Shown: one piece after another, positions 16,260 to 24,731 of the stretch
Layout of the letters: every line of letters begins with the position of its first letter
Numbering within the stretch: the first letter of the stretch is position 1
Made by a program: the position numbers and the translations under genes
From: Yaniella sp.
GTDB taxonomy: Bacteria > Actinomycetota > Actinomycetes > Actinomycetales > Micrococcaceae
DNA length: 54,300 nt
Direction: 5' to 3'
Assembly: GCF_030453185.1 (NCBI RefSeq)
Contig: NZ_JAKDKW010000006.1
Span: 1 to 54,300, forward strand
Notes under the pieces: model-generated
Database searches by the model: none
Told to the model about the DNA's origin: nothing
The model's input: only the letters and a program-made list of their open reading frames with translations

Positions 16260-17435
16260 CTATTCGCTGAGCGGGCCCAGTCCGAAGCTAGCGAATGTGG
16301 TGTGAGCTGATTCATCATCCGAGGGATGATATACGCCGGCCATGACGTCACGATAGAGCCGCGCAATCTCTTCGGTGCGATGGAAGCCTGCTCCCCCGGA
16401 AGCCTCGAAGGCATAGTCCACTTGTGCTTTGGCGACTCGAATAGCAGAAATTTTGTTGGCTACTAAACGAGTAGACCATTCGTCTCCGTAGTCTGTGAGC
16501 TGCGTGATCGCTTCGGCCAACCCTGTTATTTGCTGGTCCTGACTCATTTGACGCAAAATTGCCTCGCCGTGTTTATAGCGCAGGATCGGGTCTTGTGACA
16601 GTGCGGCACCGTTGACCTTTGATATTCGGCTTTGCAGTTTTTGGGCGGCGATCTCCACGGCGCGATCACCAATGCCTGCGTAGACAGCGGACGTAAACGT
16701 GAGGAACGCAGCAAAAATACCAAACGTTAGTAAGTCTTGATTTGGCCCGGTCGGGATGCGACGAATGATTCTATCGGCGGGGACCACGACTCCATTGAGA
16801 TGTGTGACAAACGAGTGCGTTGCGCGCATACCCAACATGTCCCAGCTGGAACCATCGGACTCGGTATTGCCTTCTGATCGATCGAGTACCGCATAAATTA
16901 ATTCAGCACCATCCGGGGATTTGCCGAATATGCCCAAGCGCGTCCAAACGGGTGACAGCGTAGTGAAAATTTTGGTGCCAGTGAATTTGACTGAGCCATC
17001 GACTTGTTCTTCTGCCACGGTCCCTGAATCGAACAGCACAGCGTCGTTGCCTGCTTCGGAGATCCCGAAAGCATAGGTTTCGCCAGCCCCGGCTTCCTGA
17101 AGGATGAAGTCGAGGTCAGGATTGCCATTCGCCTGGAAGATACTGGCTACGCCGGACCAAATCAGATGCATATTGACGGCCAAGGCGGTGGCTGGGGCGT
17201 AGGCTGCAAGTTTTTTCTGAGCATCAACAACGGCGGCGAAATTCCAGCCTAGTCCTCCATCTTTTTCTGCGGAAAGTGCAGCCAAGTACCCTGTGTCCCG
17301 AAGCACTTCAAGATCTTTGTAGGGAAATTCATTACGTTCGTCATAACCAGCAGCACGTTGACGAATGCCCGTCAAAATTTCCTCGGTGAGCACCGTATCG
17401 ATCTGTTTCTGATATTGCGAATGAGGTAAGGCCAT
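16260..17435 (-). CDS. Acyl-CoA dehydrogenase-fold flavoenzyme
   Basis: Flavin-dependent enzyme with the acyl-CoA dehydrogenase fold. Residues ~30-130 are the N-terminal helical domain, FGISEAGNDA and KFTGTKIFTTLSPVWTRLGIF the flavin-binding beta domain, and IAAQKLQSRISKVNG the C-terminal helical domain. The end of the chain (GGAGFHRTEEIARLYRDVMAGVYHPSDDESAH) resembles the DszC/NtaA-like branch of the superfamily, whose members are often FMN/FAD monooxygenases rather than true dehydrogenases. The usual catalytic Glu of classical dehydrogenases is not obvious in its place. 391 residues is normal. ATG at 17435 lies 10 bases after the M20 peptidase, so the two are likely one operon. Substrate unknown. 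Confidence 0.85.
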   Translation of the reverse strand: MALPHSQYQKQIDTVLTEEILTGIRQRAAGYDERNEFPYKDLEVLRDTGYLAALSAEKDGGLGWNFAAVVDAQKKLAAYAPATALAVNMHLIWSGVASIFQANGNPDLDFILQEAGAGETYAFGISEAGNDAVLFDSGTVAEEQVDGSVKFTGTKIFTTLSPVWTRLGIFGKSPDGAELIYAVLDRSEGNTESDGSSWDMLGMRATHSFVTHLNGVVVPADRIIRRIPTGPNQDLLTFGIFAAFLTFTSAVYAGIGDRAVEIAAQKLQSRISKVNGAALSQDPILRYKHGEAILRQMSQDQQITGLAEAITQLTDYGDEWSTRLVANKISAIRVAKAQVDYAFEASGGAGFHRTEEIARLYRDVMAGVYHPSDDESAHTTFASFGLGPLSE

Positions 17436-17445
17436 CTATGTCCTT

Positions 17446-18789
17446 TCAGGAACCATTCTGTGCTGGTTCTAGAATGCGCAGCAGTGCGCGCACACCAAAA
17501 TCCAGTGAGTCGATCGGCATACGTTCGTCGATGCCATGGAAGAGTTTTGGAAATTCCAAATCTGGTGGAAGCTGGAGCGGGATAAAACCATATCCAGCGA
17601 TGCCCAGTTGAGACAGTGCATTGTTGTCGGTTCCGCCGGACATCATGAACGGTAGAACGACGGCTTCTGGATCCTCTTGGGCAATGGCATCGATCATGGC
17701 CTCAACGAGAGCTCCGGAATATGGCGCCTCAATGGCTTGTCTGCCGTGTTCGTACGTTACCTGCACATCGTCGCCAGCCAGAGATCGAATAGTCTCCAGC
17801 AGGTGTTCGTCCTGACCAGGCAGTGGCCTGGCATCAAGAGTCGCCTCGGCCTTGCCGGGAATGACATTGTGTTTGTAACCGGAGGTTAAACCGGTTGGGT
17901 TCGACGAGTTACTCAGTGTGGAACCAACAAAGGTGACTGCAGATCCGATGGCTGCCAGCTGGGGGCTGGGGTCACTGTCATCGAACGTGACCCCCATGAG
18001 TTCCGAGACCTCCTCCATTAATTGTCGGGTGGTATCGGTGTAGTGCAGCGGCCATTGGTGGTGCCCAATGGCTGACATAGCATCCGCCATCTTTGTCACC
18101 GCATTATCGGTATGCCGAGCTGAACCGTGTCCCGGTGTTCCAATGGCAGTGAGATTGAGCCACGCAATACCCTTTTCGGCCGTTTGTAAAAAGTAAGCCC
18201 GTTTGCCAGCAACAGTAGCTGTGAACCCTCCGACCTCGGAGATGGCTTCTGTGGCACCAGCAAAAAGATCGGGACGATTAGCCACAAGCCACGCGGAACC
18301 GTATACGCCGCCTGCCTCTTCGTCGCCAAACAGTGCAAGGATGATGTCGCGTCGTGGTTGTTGGCCCGTGGCGTGTAAGTGCTCCAAGGCACTCAGCATG
18401 ATCGCGTCCATGCCCTTCATGTCGGCTGCACCGCGACCATAGATCACATCGTCGATAACTTCGGCACCGAATGGATCAACAGACCATTCAGACGCATCAG
18501 CGGGAACCACGTCGATATGGCCGTGCAAAATTAAGGCCGGTGCAGTTGTGTCCCAACCTTTCATTCGCCCAATAACGGAAGCGCGACCAGGTTCCGACTC
18601 AACTATCTCCGGATTCATGTCTAGGGCGTCCATGAGTTTGGCGCAGTATGCCGCAGCTTCGGGCTCACCGCGTGAGTCGTTGCCACCGTAATTTGTGGTG
18701 TCTATTTGAATCAGGTCGCGAGTGATTTTCGCTACCCGATCTCGGAAAGTTCCTGGCGCAATCGCGCCACCATCAGTGTATTCAGGCAT
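17446..18789 (-). CDS. M20 family metallopeptidase
   Basis: Zinc-dependent exopeptidase or deacylase of the M20/M25/M40 family. The first zinc ligand is in HGHIDVVPA, the bridging Asp in GRGAADMKG, the catalytic Glu pair in FGDEEAGGVYG, and the last His in FHGIDERMP. A dimerisation lid domain interrupts the catalytic domain around residues 195-310 (GTPGHGSARHTDNAV). It is 447 residues, typical of actinobacterial succinyl-diaminopimelate/peptidase-like members. The exact substrate cannot be read from sequence. Upstream lies the oppositely oriented tRNA-Leu gene; downstream the flavoenzyme gene follows after 10 bases. Confidence 0.9.
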   Translation of the reverse strand: MPEYTDGGAIAPGTFRDRVAKITRDLIQIDTTNYGGNDSRGEPEAAAYCAKLMDALDMNPEIVESEPGRASVIGRMKGWDTTAPALILHGHIDVVPADASEWSVDPFGAEVIDDVIYGRGAADMKGMDAIMLSALEHLHATGQQPRRDIILALFGDEEAGGVYGSAWLVANRPDLFAGATEAISEVGGFTATVAGKRAYFLQTAEKGIAWLNLTAIGTPGHGSARHTDNAVTKMADAMSAIGHHQWPLHYTDTTRQLMEEVSELMGVTFDDSDPSPQLAAIGSAVTFVGSTLSNSSNPTGLTSGYKHNVIPGKAEATLDARPLPGQDEHLLETIRSLAGDDVQVTYEHGRQAIEAPYSGALVEAMIDAIAQEDPEAVVLPFMMSGGTDNNALSQLGIAGYGFIPLQLPPDLEFPKLFHGIDERMPIDSLDFGVRALLRILEPAQNGS

Positions 18790-18898
18790 AATGTCACTCT
18801 ATCGAACACGACAATGCCCGGCCATGGTGCAACCACTGGAAAGTTTGTGTTATGCTTGTCGCTGTTGCCTTCTCCAGTACCTGGAGGAATCACCACCA

Positions 18899-18984
18899 GC
18901 GCGGGTGGCGGAATTGGTAGACGCGCAGCGTTGAGGTCGCTGTGAGCTTTATCGCTCGTGGGGGTTCAAGTCCCCCTCCGCGCA
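18899..18984 (+). tRNA. tRNA-Leu (anticodon GAG)
   Basis: An 86-base cloverleaf: acceptor GCGCGGG pairing with TCCGCGC (one G-U), D-arm with GGTAGA, anticodon stem CAGCG/CGCTG holding a TT-GAG-GT loop, a long class II variable arm (TGAGC/GCTC), and T-arm GGGGGTTCAAGTCCCCC. The long variable arm and the GAG anticodon make it a leucine tRNA reading CTC and CTT. The CCA end is not encoded. A terminator hairpin follows within 20 bases. Confidence 0.97.
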
Positions 18985-19000
18985 CGTTGTACGATTGAGA

Positions 19001-19039
19001 ATCGGGACATGGGAAGCACACCGTGTCCCGATTTTTTTT
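19001..19039 (+). terminator. Intrinsic terminator of tRNA-Leu
   Basis: ATCGGGACA (19001-19009) pairs perfectly with TGTCCCGAT (19024-19032) and is followed by eight T residues. It separates the tRNA from mshA, so mshA needs its own promoter between here and 19081. Confidence 0.92.
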
Positions 19040-19080
19040 AATCTCGACGCTAGTCTTCTTTGGTACCAGGTGAGGATTTC

Positions 19081-20298
19081 TTGGGCACACAACTTACGAT
19101 CGTCATGATCTCCATGCATACCTCTCCATTGGCACGGCCCGGACAGGGTGACGCTGGAGGCCTGAACGTGTATATCAGAAACCTCACAGAGGGTTTGATC
19201 CGTGCCGGACATCAGGTGCTGAGTTTCACACGAAAAACTGCGGCAACAGATCACATCGTTGAACTTGATCAAGTCACCGGATCGAAGGTGATTCCGCTGA
19301 GTGTTGGTCGACTATCTTTGCCCAAAGAAGCTCTGGACCAGCTGACCGCGCAATTTGCTGACGATCTTGTCCGCGGTGTGGAGCAATACGCCAAACACCC
19401 GGTTGTGTTGCATTCGCATTACTGGCTTTCTGGCATGGTGGCTCATCAGGCCACGCTGCAGCTCAACGCCCCTATCGTACACACGATGCATACTTTGGGT
19501 GCTACAAAAAATAGTTCAGCACCCGGTACTGAGCCGCCGTATCGAATTGAACGTGAAGCCTTTATTTGTGCGCAAGCACAAGTAGTGACCGCCAATACCC
19601 TGGTGGAAAAGCAGGAATTGATACACCATACCCGGGTTGCCCCTCAACGCGTGGAAATCGTCCATCCAGGTGTGGACCATGAGATTTTTCATCCCAACGG
19701 CGCATCGGTGTGGCCCGGACGGGTGGCTGATACAGCCCCGCGCATCCTTTTTGCGGGTCGACAGCAACGGTATAAAGGACCACATGTACTGCTGCAAGCT
19801 CTAGCCACACTGCGAGACCGCGGCTTTCATACCTTGCCGGTGGTGCACTTTACCGGTGCTGTTTCCGGGTCCTCGGATTACGATTTGCATGCCAAGGCGC
19901 ATTTACTGGGCGTGGCGCCATGGTGTTCATTTTCGGCTCCGGTAAACCCCGAAAAGCTTGCCAGCTATATGCGCGCTGCTGATGTCGTGGTCATGCCTTC
20001 GGTCACCGAATCATTCGGTCTGGTTGCTGTTGAAGCACAAGCCTGTGGCACTCCGGTCCTGGCGCACAAGGCAGGCGGGCTGACGACTGCGGTAGCGGAC
20101 GGGTTCAGCGGGCAACTGGTGGATTCGCTCGACGCGGTTGCCTGGGCGGACGCACTGGAAACCGTTGTTGAGGACCCCCAACGTTGGCGAGATTATGGTG
20201 TTGCAGGGGTCCACCATTCAGCACAGTTCTCCTGGTCCGCCATGGCGGAACGAATGGTAGAAATTTATTCGTCTTCGGTGACGGCATCAACGTCATGA
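19081..20298 (+). CDS. mshA: D-inositol-3-phosphate glycosyltransferase MshA
   Basis: First enzyme of mycothiol synthesis: transfers GlcNAc from UDP-GlcNAc to 1L-inositol 1-phosphate. GT-B fold, family GT4. The N-terminal segment MISMHTSPLARPGQGDAGGLNVYI is diagnostic, followed by HSHYWLSG, the central FAGRQQRYKGPHVLL, and the donor-site PSVTESFGLVAVEAQACGTPV with its E(x7)E motif. TTG at 19081 is chosen because AGGTGAGGA lies just before it and it places the conserved MIS motif close to the N-terminus; an upstream TTG at 19060 and an internal ATG at 19105 are alternatives. It gives 405 residues. mshC at 13,316 completes the evidence for mycothiol. Confidence 0.94.
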   Translation: MGTQLTIVMISMHTSPLARPGQGDAGGLNVYIRNLTEGLIRAGHQVLSFTRKTAATDHIVELDQVTGSKVIPLSVGRLSLPKEALDQLTAQFADDLVRGVEQYAKHPVVLHSHYWLSGMVAHQATLQLNAPIVHTMHTLGATKNSSAPGTEPPYRIEREAFICAQAQVVTANTLVEKQELIHHTRVAPQRVEIVHPGVDHEIFHPNGASVWPGRVADTAPRILFAGRQQRYKGPHVLLQALATLRDRGFHTLPVVHFTGAVSGSSDYDLHAKAHLLGVAPWCSFSAPVNPEKLASYMRAADVVVMPSVTESFGLVAVEAQACGTPVLAHKAGGLTTAVADGFSGQLVDSLDAVAWADALETVVEDPQRWRDYGVAGVHHSAQFSWSAMAERMVEIYSSSVTASTS

Positions 20299-20303
20299 TA
20301 AAG

Positions 20304-20345
20304 ACGTTGACCGGCTCCCGAAATTTGTCGGGAACCGGTCAACGT
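20304..20345. terminator. Long hairpin between mshA and the MaoC gene
   Basis: ACGTTGACCGG-TCCCGA pairs with TCGGGA-CCGGTCAACGT with one bulge on each side, about 17 pairs. There is no T tract on the plus side, so termination would rely on the stem alone or on Rho. It lies between two convergent genes. Confidence 0.6.
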
Positions 20346-20367
20346 GAGCGCTGCGTGTTTGTTCGAG

Positions 20368-21285
20368 CTAGTGGAGCCGAATCTCAGCTGCGAAATTGAG
20401 CTTCTCTTTTCGGGCGTTCCAGCCGGTGATGAGCTGCCGGTCATTGGCGTGACGATAGTTCACTGCGACTTTGGTTGGCAACCGCATCGGAGAGGCAAAT
20501 TCGATGGCCCAGGTATACGGCGCCGGAGTTTCGCGTCCTGCTAGCATCCGTCCCGCAGCGTACATGCCGTGAGCAATGGCTGAAGGCATGCCGAGAGCCT
20601 TTGCTGTGATGTTGGAGAGGTGAATCGGGTTCCGATCGCCTGAGACGGCAGCGTAGCGCCGACCGATATCTTTTGGCAGATGCCACTGAGCAGTCATGGC
20701 CGGTGGTCGAAAGGGTTCTCGAGCAGGTCGTGGTGGTTGTTCCGCGCCCGGCAACTTCACTGACTGAGATAAGTACAGTGCCATGGACTGCCACAACAGC
20801 TTATCGGTCGTAGGGTCAAAGATTTGCACCCAAATTTCCACCGTCGTGCCCGCATGATGGGGAGCCAAATTTTGGGCCCAGGTGGCAATGCGAAGCGGTT
20901 GATCGATTGGAATATCAGACATATGCCAAACCTTGTGCTGCAGATGCACCATGCCCAAAAGCGGCAGTGGGAAGCCCCGCTCGGCCATCATTGCGGTGGA
21001 GAGACCAAAGGCCGTGATATGTGCGGTTAAAGATGGTGCGGAGTTATGTCCGACGTCGCCGGAAGCACTCAACAGTGTGTTGTAATCGTCCACCAGCTGA
21101 CGGGAAATTACATCAGTGGTTTCCCAGCATGTACCAGGCAGACTCACCGCCATGGGTCTTTTGCGACGGATAACACCGGCTGCAACTTTGCCATACGAGG
21201 AAGTCAGAGAAGGCGTCTCGTTGACGGAGATGATCCGCAATGATTCTGTTTTGGGATCTGAGTCGATAATATTTGGTGTCACCAT
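20368..21285 (-). CDS. MaoC-type hydratase, HtdX-like
   Basis: Probable (R)-specific enoyl-thioester hydratase/dehydratase with a double hot-dog fold, 305 residues. The MaoC hydratase-2 motif is in the second half: YAAVSGDRNPIHLSNITAKALG with the catalytic Asp and His, then AIAHGMYAAGRML. The first half is a degenerate hot-dog (LTAHITAFGLSTAMM). ATG at 21285 overlaps the stop of the FabG4-like gene as TAATG, so the two are translationally coupled. MaoC-FabG4-thiolase is the order seen in the mycobacterial htdX-fabG4-fadA2 cluster. Acts on CoA or ACP thioesters; which one is not evident. Confidence 0.85.
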   Translation of the reverse strand: MVTPNIIDSDPKTESLRIISVNETPSLTSSYGKVAAGVIRRKRPMAVSLPGTCWETTDVISRQLVDDYNTLLSASGDVGHNSAPSLTAHITAFGLSTAMMAERGFPLPLLGMVHLQHKVWHMSDIPIDQPLRIATWAQNLAPHHAGTTVEIWVQIFDPTTDKLLWQSMALYLSQSVKLPGAEQPPRPAREPFRPPAMTAQWHLPKDIGRRYAAVSGDRNPIHLSNITAKALGMPSAIAHGMYAAGRMLAGRETPAPYTWAIEFASPMRLPTKVAVNYRHANDRQLITGWNARKEKLNFAAEIRLH

Positions 21286-22649
21286 TATTGCCCCACCATC
21301 GATTGGCCGCATACTCGCAAGGTTGTGCCGTTAATCCCAGCTGATGCGTCTGCGTGGAAGAGCGCTATGGCTTCGGCTACGTCGACTGGACGACCACCCT
21401 GCTGCATTGCATTCATTCGACGTGCCACTTCGCGGGTTGCTGTTGGCATTGCATCGGTCATGGCCGTCTCGATGAACCCTGGTGCTACGGCGTTGATCGA
21501 GCCACCGGTCTCCCCCAGGGTTTCTGCATAGGCCTGTGTCATGCCCATGACACCGGCTTTTGCGGCAGCATAATTGGTCTGGCCTCTGTTACCTGCGATG
21601 CCTGAGGTTGATGACAGTGAAGTGATCCGGAAGTTGTCGGCTAAGACCCCATCGCCGCGTGCTTGGAGAAGCTGCTCATTTATACGCAGCGGCGCACTAA
21701 TATTCACCGCGATCAGCGAGTCCCAGCGACTGTCATCCATATTGGCAAGAAGCTTGTCACGAGTTATGCCGGCGTTATGGACAATGCCGTCGAGCCGACC
21801 GAATCGTTCCCTGGCCTTCTGTAGTAGCTGGACCCCAGCGTCTTCGGCGGTAATATCCATTTGAACACTGATGCCGCCGACTCGGTTCATGACATCGGTC
21901 AAGGCGTCACCAGCAGACGGCATATCGACCCCGATCACGGTTGCGCCGTCACGGGCTAAGAGTTCACTAATCGCCGCGCCGATTCCCCGAGCAGCACCGG
22001 TCACCACGATGACTTTCTCGGCTAGCGGGGTATCCCAGTTACTAGGCACCTCGCCGGCTGACGAGGACACTGTGAGAAATTGTCCGGCGACATAAGCAGA
22101 GCGACCAGAGAGAAAAAACCGGATCGCTGATTGTGCTGAGGCAGAGGTCATTTCGACATCGTCACTCAGTACAATACCGTTGGCGGTAGCACCGCGTCGC
22201 ATTTCTTTAGCTAGAGATCGAGTCAAACCTTCGACGCCCCGTCGGGCGGCAAGTGCTGTCGCATCGTTGGCAACTGAGGCATCGTTGGGATCACGGAAGA
22301 TCGTTATGACTCGACCATTAGAATCTAGTCGGCGGAGGGCTTGCCCCAGTTCCAGGACTGTGTCAGACAGATCCTGTGGGTGCCGTATTTCGTCGAGTGC
22401 CACGACAATTGCCGAGAATTTTTGTTTGAGGCCGACGTCGCGACGGACGTCGTATTCTTCCCGCCACAGTTGTTTCGCTACGGTCTCGGCCGCTGCTGAT
22501 TCACCAAGTATGAGGATGGGCCCGGTGACCAGGGGGTCGCCAAGTGTGTGGCGACGTAGTGGTACGGGTTGTGGTAGGCCTGCTGCTTTAGCAATTTGTT
22601 TACCAAGCGGCCGGTTGACGAACCGGGTATAGCCGTCTGTTTGTGACAT
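21285..22649 (-). CDS. High-molecular-weight 3-oxoacyl-thioester reductase, FabG4-like
   Basis: Reductase of 3-oxoacyl-CoA or -ACP, 454 residues, about twice the size of ordinary FabG. The N-terminal ~210 residues form a flavodoxin-like degenerate SDR domain without a complete catalytic set. The C-terminal half is a functional SDR: VVTGAARGIGAA, IVHNAGITRDKLL, TSLSSTSGIAGNRGQTNYAAAKAGV with catalytic Ser, Tyr and Lys, and FIETAMTDAMP. FabG4 of mycobacteria has this two-domain build and uses NADH. ATG at 22649 follows AAAGGA; the longer frame upstream is not needed. It lies 38 bases after the thiolase gene and overlaps the MaoC gene. Confidence 0.88.
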   Translation of the reverse strand: MSQTDGYTRFVNRPLGKQIAKAAGLPQPVPLRRHTLGDPLVTGPILILGESAAAETVAKQLWREEYDVRRDVGLKQKFSAIVVALDEIRHPQDLSDTVLELGQALRRLDSNGRVITIFRDPNDASVANDATALAARRGVEGLTRSLAKEMRRGATANGIVLSDDVEMTSASAQSAIRFFLSGRSAYVAGQFLTVSSSAGEVPSNWDTPLAEKVIVVTGAARGIGAAISELLARDGATVIGVDMPSAGDALTDVMNRVGGISVQMDITAEDAGVQLLQKARERFGRLDGIVHNAGITRDKLLANMDDSRWDSLIAVNISAPLRINEQLLQARGDGVLADNFRITSLSSTSGIAGNRGQTNYAAAKAGVMGMTQAYAETLGETGGSINAVAPGFIETAMTDAMPTATREVARRMNAMQQGGRPVDVAEAIALFHADASAGINGTTLRVCGQSMVGQ

Positions 22650-22687
22650 AAAGTACTCTTGTCCTTTCAAAAATCCCAACTCGTCGT

Positions 22688-24007
22688 TTAGCGGCCGCGC
22701 AGCAAGGCAACTGCGCCTTGACCGCCTGCAGCACATACTGATATCAAGCCCAGCGAACCGGGTCCTTTCTCATGCAGCATCTTGGAAAGACTCGCGACGA
22801 TGCGTGGACCCGTGGCAGCAAACGGGTGTCCAGCGGCCAAGGAAGAGCCTTTAATATTCAGTTTTGTCGGGTCGATCTGACCCAGTGCTTTGTCACGACC
22901 AAGGACGTTCTTGTTGTAGTCTTCATCGGCCAGTGCCTTCATAGTGGCTGCTACCGTACCTGCGAATGCCTCGTGAATTTCGAAAAAATCTATGTCTTCT
23001 AGTCCAAGACCATGTCGATCGAGAATTCGAGGAATCGCATAGGTGGGAGCCATAAGCAAGCCGTCTTGACCGTTGACGAAATCAACAGCGGCGACTTCGA
23101 AGTCAACGAATTCGGCGAGAATAGGCAGGTTGTTTTTCTGTGCCCAATCTTCGGAAGATAACAGTGCAGCCGCGGCGCCATCGGTCATGGGCGTTGAGTT
23201 GCCCGCTGTCATGGTCGCTTCCTCACCGAGCTGCTTTCCAAATGCGATCCGTAGTTTGCCGAGTGATTCAAGGTCCGAACCTGGGCGCATGTTGTTGTCG
23301 CGGTCTAGGCCGCGGAATGGCGTCATCAGATCATTGAAGAAACCTTCTTCATAGGCTGCCGCCATATTTTTGTGCGAGTTCATCGCAATTTCGTCTTGCT
23401 CGTGCCGAGTGACGCCCCAGTCATGGGTGGTGAGGGCTTGGTGTTCTCCCATGGAAAGACCGGTACGGACTTCTCCGGCTTGAGGCGCAAGCGGGGCAAA
23501 GTGCTTCGGGCGAAGCTTCATCGCGACTTTGATCTTGTCCTGCGTGGTGCGGGCCCGGTTCAATTGCATGAAGAGTTCACGAGCTTCATTGTTGAATGCA
23601 AGTGGCGCGTCAGAAATGGTGTCGACTCCCCCGCCGATACCTGAATCTATTTGCCCTAGACGGATTTTGTTGGCTATACCACCAACGGTCTCAATACCGG
23701 TTGCGCAGGCGGTCTGAACATCGTGTGCTGGTGTGTGGGCCGCCAGTGAGGTGCCCAGGACCGATTCCCTTGTCAGGTTGAAATCTGCCGAGTGCTTCAT
23801 GACAGCGCCGGCAACAACTTCTCCAAGCTGTTCGCCTTGAAGACCGAACCGAGCGATCAGGCCTTCCAGTGTGGAGGTGAGCATGTCTTGGTTTGAAGCG
23901 CCAGCGTAGGCCCCGTGCGCCCGGGCAAATGGAATACGGTTACCGCCGAGCACTACTGCTGGGCGGAGGGATCCACCGGCACTTGCCGCATTTGATGTAG
24001 AAGTCAT
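22688..24007 (-). CDS. Acetyl-CoA acyltransferase (thiolase), FadA2/FadI-like
   Basis: Thiolase that cleaves 3-oxoacyl-CoA in beta-oxidation or condenses acyl-CoA units. The nucleophilic Cys is residue 101 in VQTACATGIE. The oxyanion and acid/base motifs are FEIHEAFAGT, GSSLAAGHPFAATGPR and ISVCAAGGQG. At 439 residues it is longer than the 390-residue FadA type and matches the FadI/FadA2 group, with an insertion around LRPKHFAPLAPQAGEV. First gene of the thiolase-FabG4-MaoC operon. It starts at 24007, divergent from the TetR gene; the palindrome at 24066-24080 lies in the shared promoter region. Confidence 0.92.
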   Translation of the reverse strand: MTSTSNAASAGGSLRPAVVLGGNRIPFARAHGAYAGASNQDMLTSTLEGLIARFGLQGEQLGEVVAGAVMKHSADFNLTRESVLGTSLAAHTPAHDVQTACATGIETVGGIANKIRLGQIDSGIGGGVDTISDAPLAFNNEARELFMQLNRARTTQDKIKVAMKLRPKHFAPLAPQAGEVRTGLSMGEHQALTTHDWGVTRHEQDEIAMNSHKNMAAAYEEGFFNDLMTPFRGLDRDNNMRPGSDLESLGKLRIAFGKQLGEEATMTAGNSTPMTDGAAAALLSSEDWAQKNNLPILAEFVDFEVAAVDFVNGQDGLLMAPTYAIPRILDRHGLGLEDIDFFEIHEAFAGTVAATMKALADEDYNKNVLGRDKALGQIDPTKLNIKGSSLAAGHPFAATGPRIVASLSKMLHEKGPGSLGLISVCAAGGQGAVALLRGR

Positions 24008-24065
24008 TCAAATCTCTTTCGCATTGTTTTTGCTGTGCATGTGTTTACCAACACTCACTTTACCT

Positions 24066-24080
24066 GATACTCTCAGTATC
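24066..24080. promoter_or_regulatory. Perfect palindrome, candidate TetR operator
   Basis: GATACT-CTC-AGTATC is a perfect 6+3+6 palindrome that ends immediately before the GTG proposed as the start of the TetR gene and lies 59 bases from the thiolase start. A TetR dimer bound here would cover the tetR start and could control both divergent transcripts. Site assignment is inference from position and symmetry. Confidence 0.55.
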
Positions 24081-24731
24081 GTGAAGATCTCTGAGACACC
24101 TATCCCTGACGGGCGTAATACACGCTGGGCAGAACACCGTCGTCAACGTCGTAGTGAGCTTATTCGTTCAGCCCGCGCTGCCGTCCACCTTATTGGCCCC
24201 GAGGTCTCTATGGAAGAAATCGCCAGCCATGCTGGTACTTCCAAATCAGTGTTCTATCGTTATTTTGAGGATAAACGGGGCCTGCAGCAGGCAGTCGCTC
24301 AGGGCTCCATCGACTTCATGGAAGCCGAACTGAAAAAGGCGGGAAAATCTGCCACCAGCGCTCAGGATGGTCTTTTCACCATGGTGCTGTCTTATCTCCG
24401 CCTCGCTGACTCTTCCCCGAACGTCTACAATTTTTCGATCGCCATTCCAACAGGCATGGCGATCATTACCGAAAACATGGCGCGATTTTTGCAACGCAGT
24501 GTAGAGCACGTTCTCCCTGAATATAAAGGCGAAAATGGCAATAAAAACTTGGCCTATTACTGGGCTACCGCAGCCGTTGGATTCGTACGTGCCGCCGGTG
24601 AATCATGGATTGCAGATCCAAAACAACGTCAACAACTCAGTGCCGAAGTATTGGCCCGTAGCATCTCCGACTGGCTGCTCACAGGCATCGATACATCTGG
24701 CAGTACCAATGAACAGCATGAGGAGCACTAA
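24081..24731 (+). CDS. TetR family regulator of the fatty-acid cluster
   Basis: DNA-binding repressor with an N-terminal helix-turn-helix (SMEEIASHAGTSKSVFYRYFEDKRGLQQAV) and a ligand-binding helical C-terminal domain, 216 residues. The GTG at 24081 is preferred because a longer reading frame (from 24024) would make the adjacent palindrome part of the gene; no Shine-Dalgarno supports either start, so a leaderless or near-leaderless message is possible. Its stop overlaps the start of the next gene (TAATG), so it is cotranscribed with the acyl-CoA oxidase-like enzyme. Likely senses an acyl-CoA, by analogy with other regulators of such clusters. Confidence 0.85.
   Translation: MKISETPIPDGRNTRWAEHRRQRRSELIRSARAAVHLIGPEVSMEEIASHAGTSKSVFYRYFEDKRGLQQAVAQGSIDFMEAELKKAGKSATSAQDGLFTMVLSYLRLADSSPNVYNFSIAIPTGMAIITENMARFLQRSVEHVLPEYKGENGNKNLAYYWATAAVGFVRAAGESWIADPKQRQQLSAEVLARSISDWLLTGIDTSGSTNEQHEEH

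Noticed and set aside
18899-18984. tRNA-Leu as the attachment site of the integrated element
   Set aside because: It lies more than 15 kb from the integrase with housekeeping genes between, and its 3' end shows no duplicated segment.
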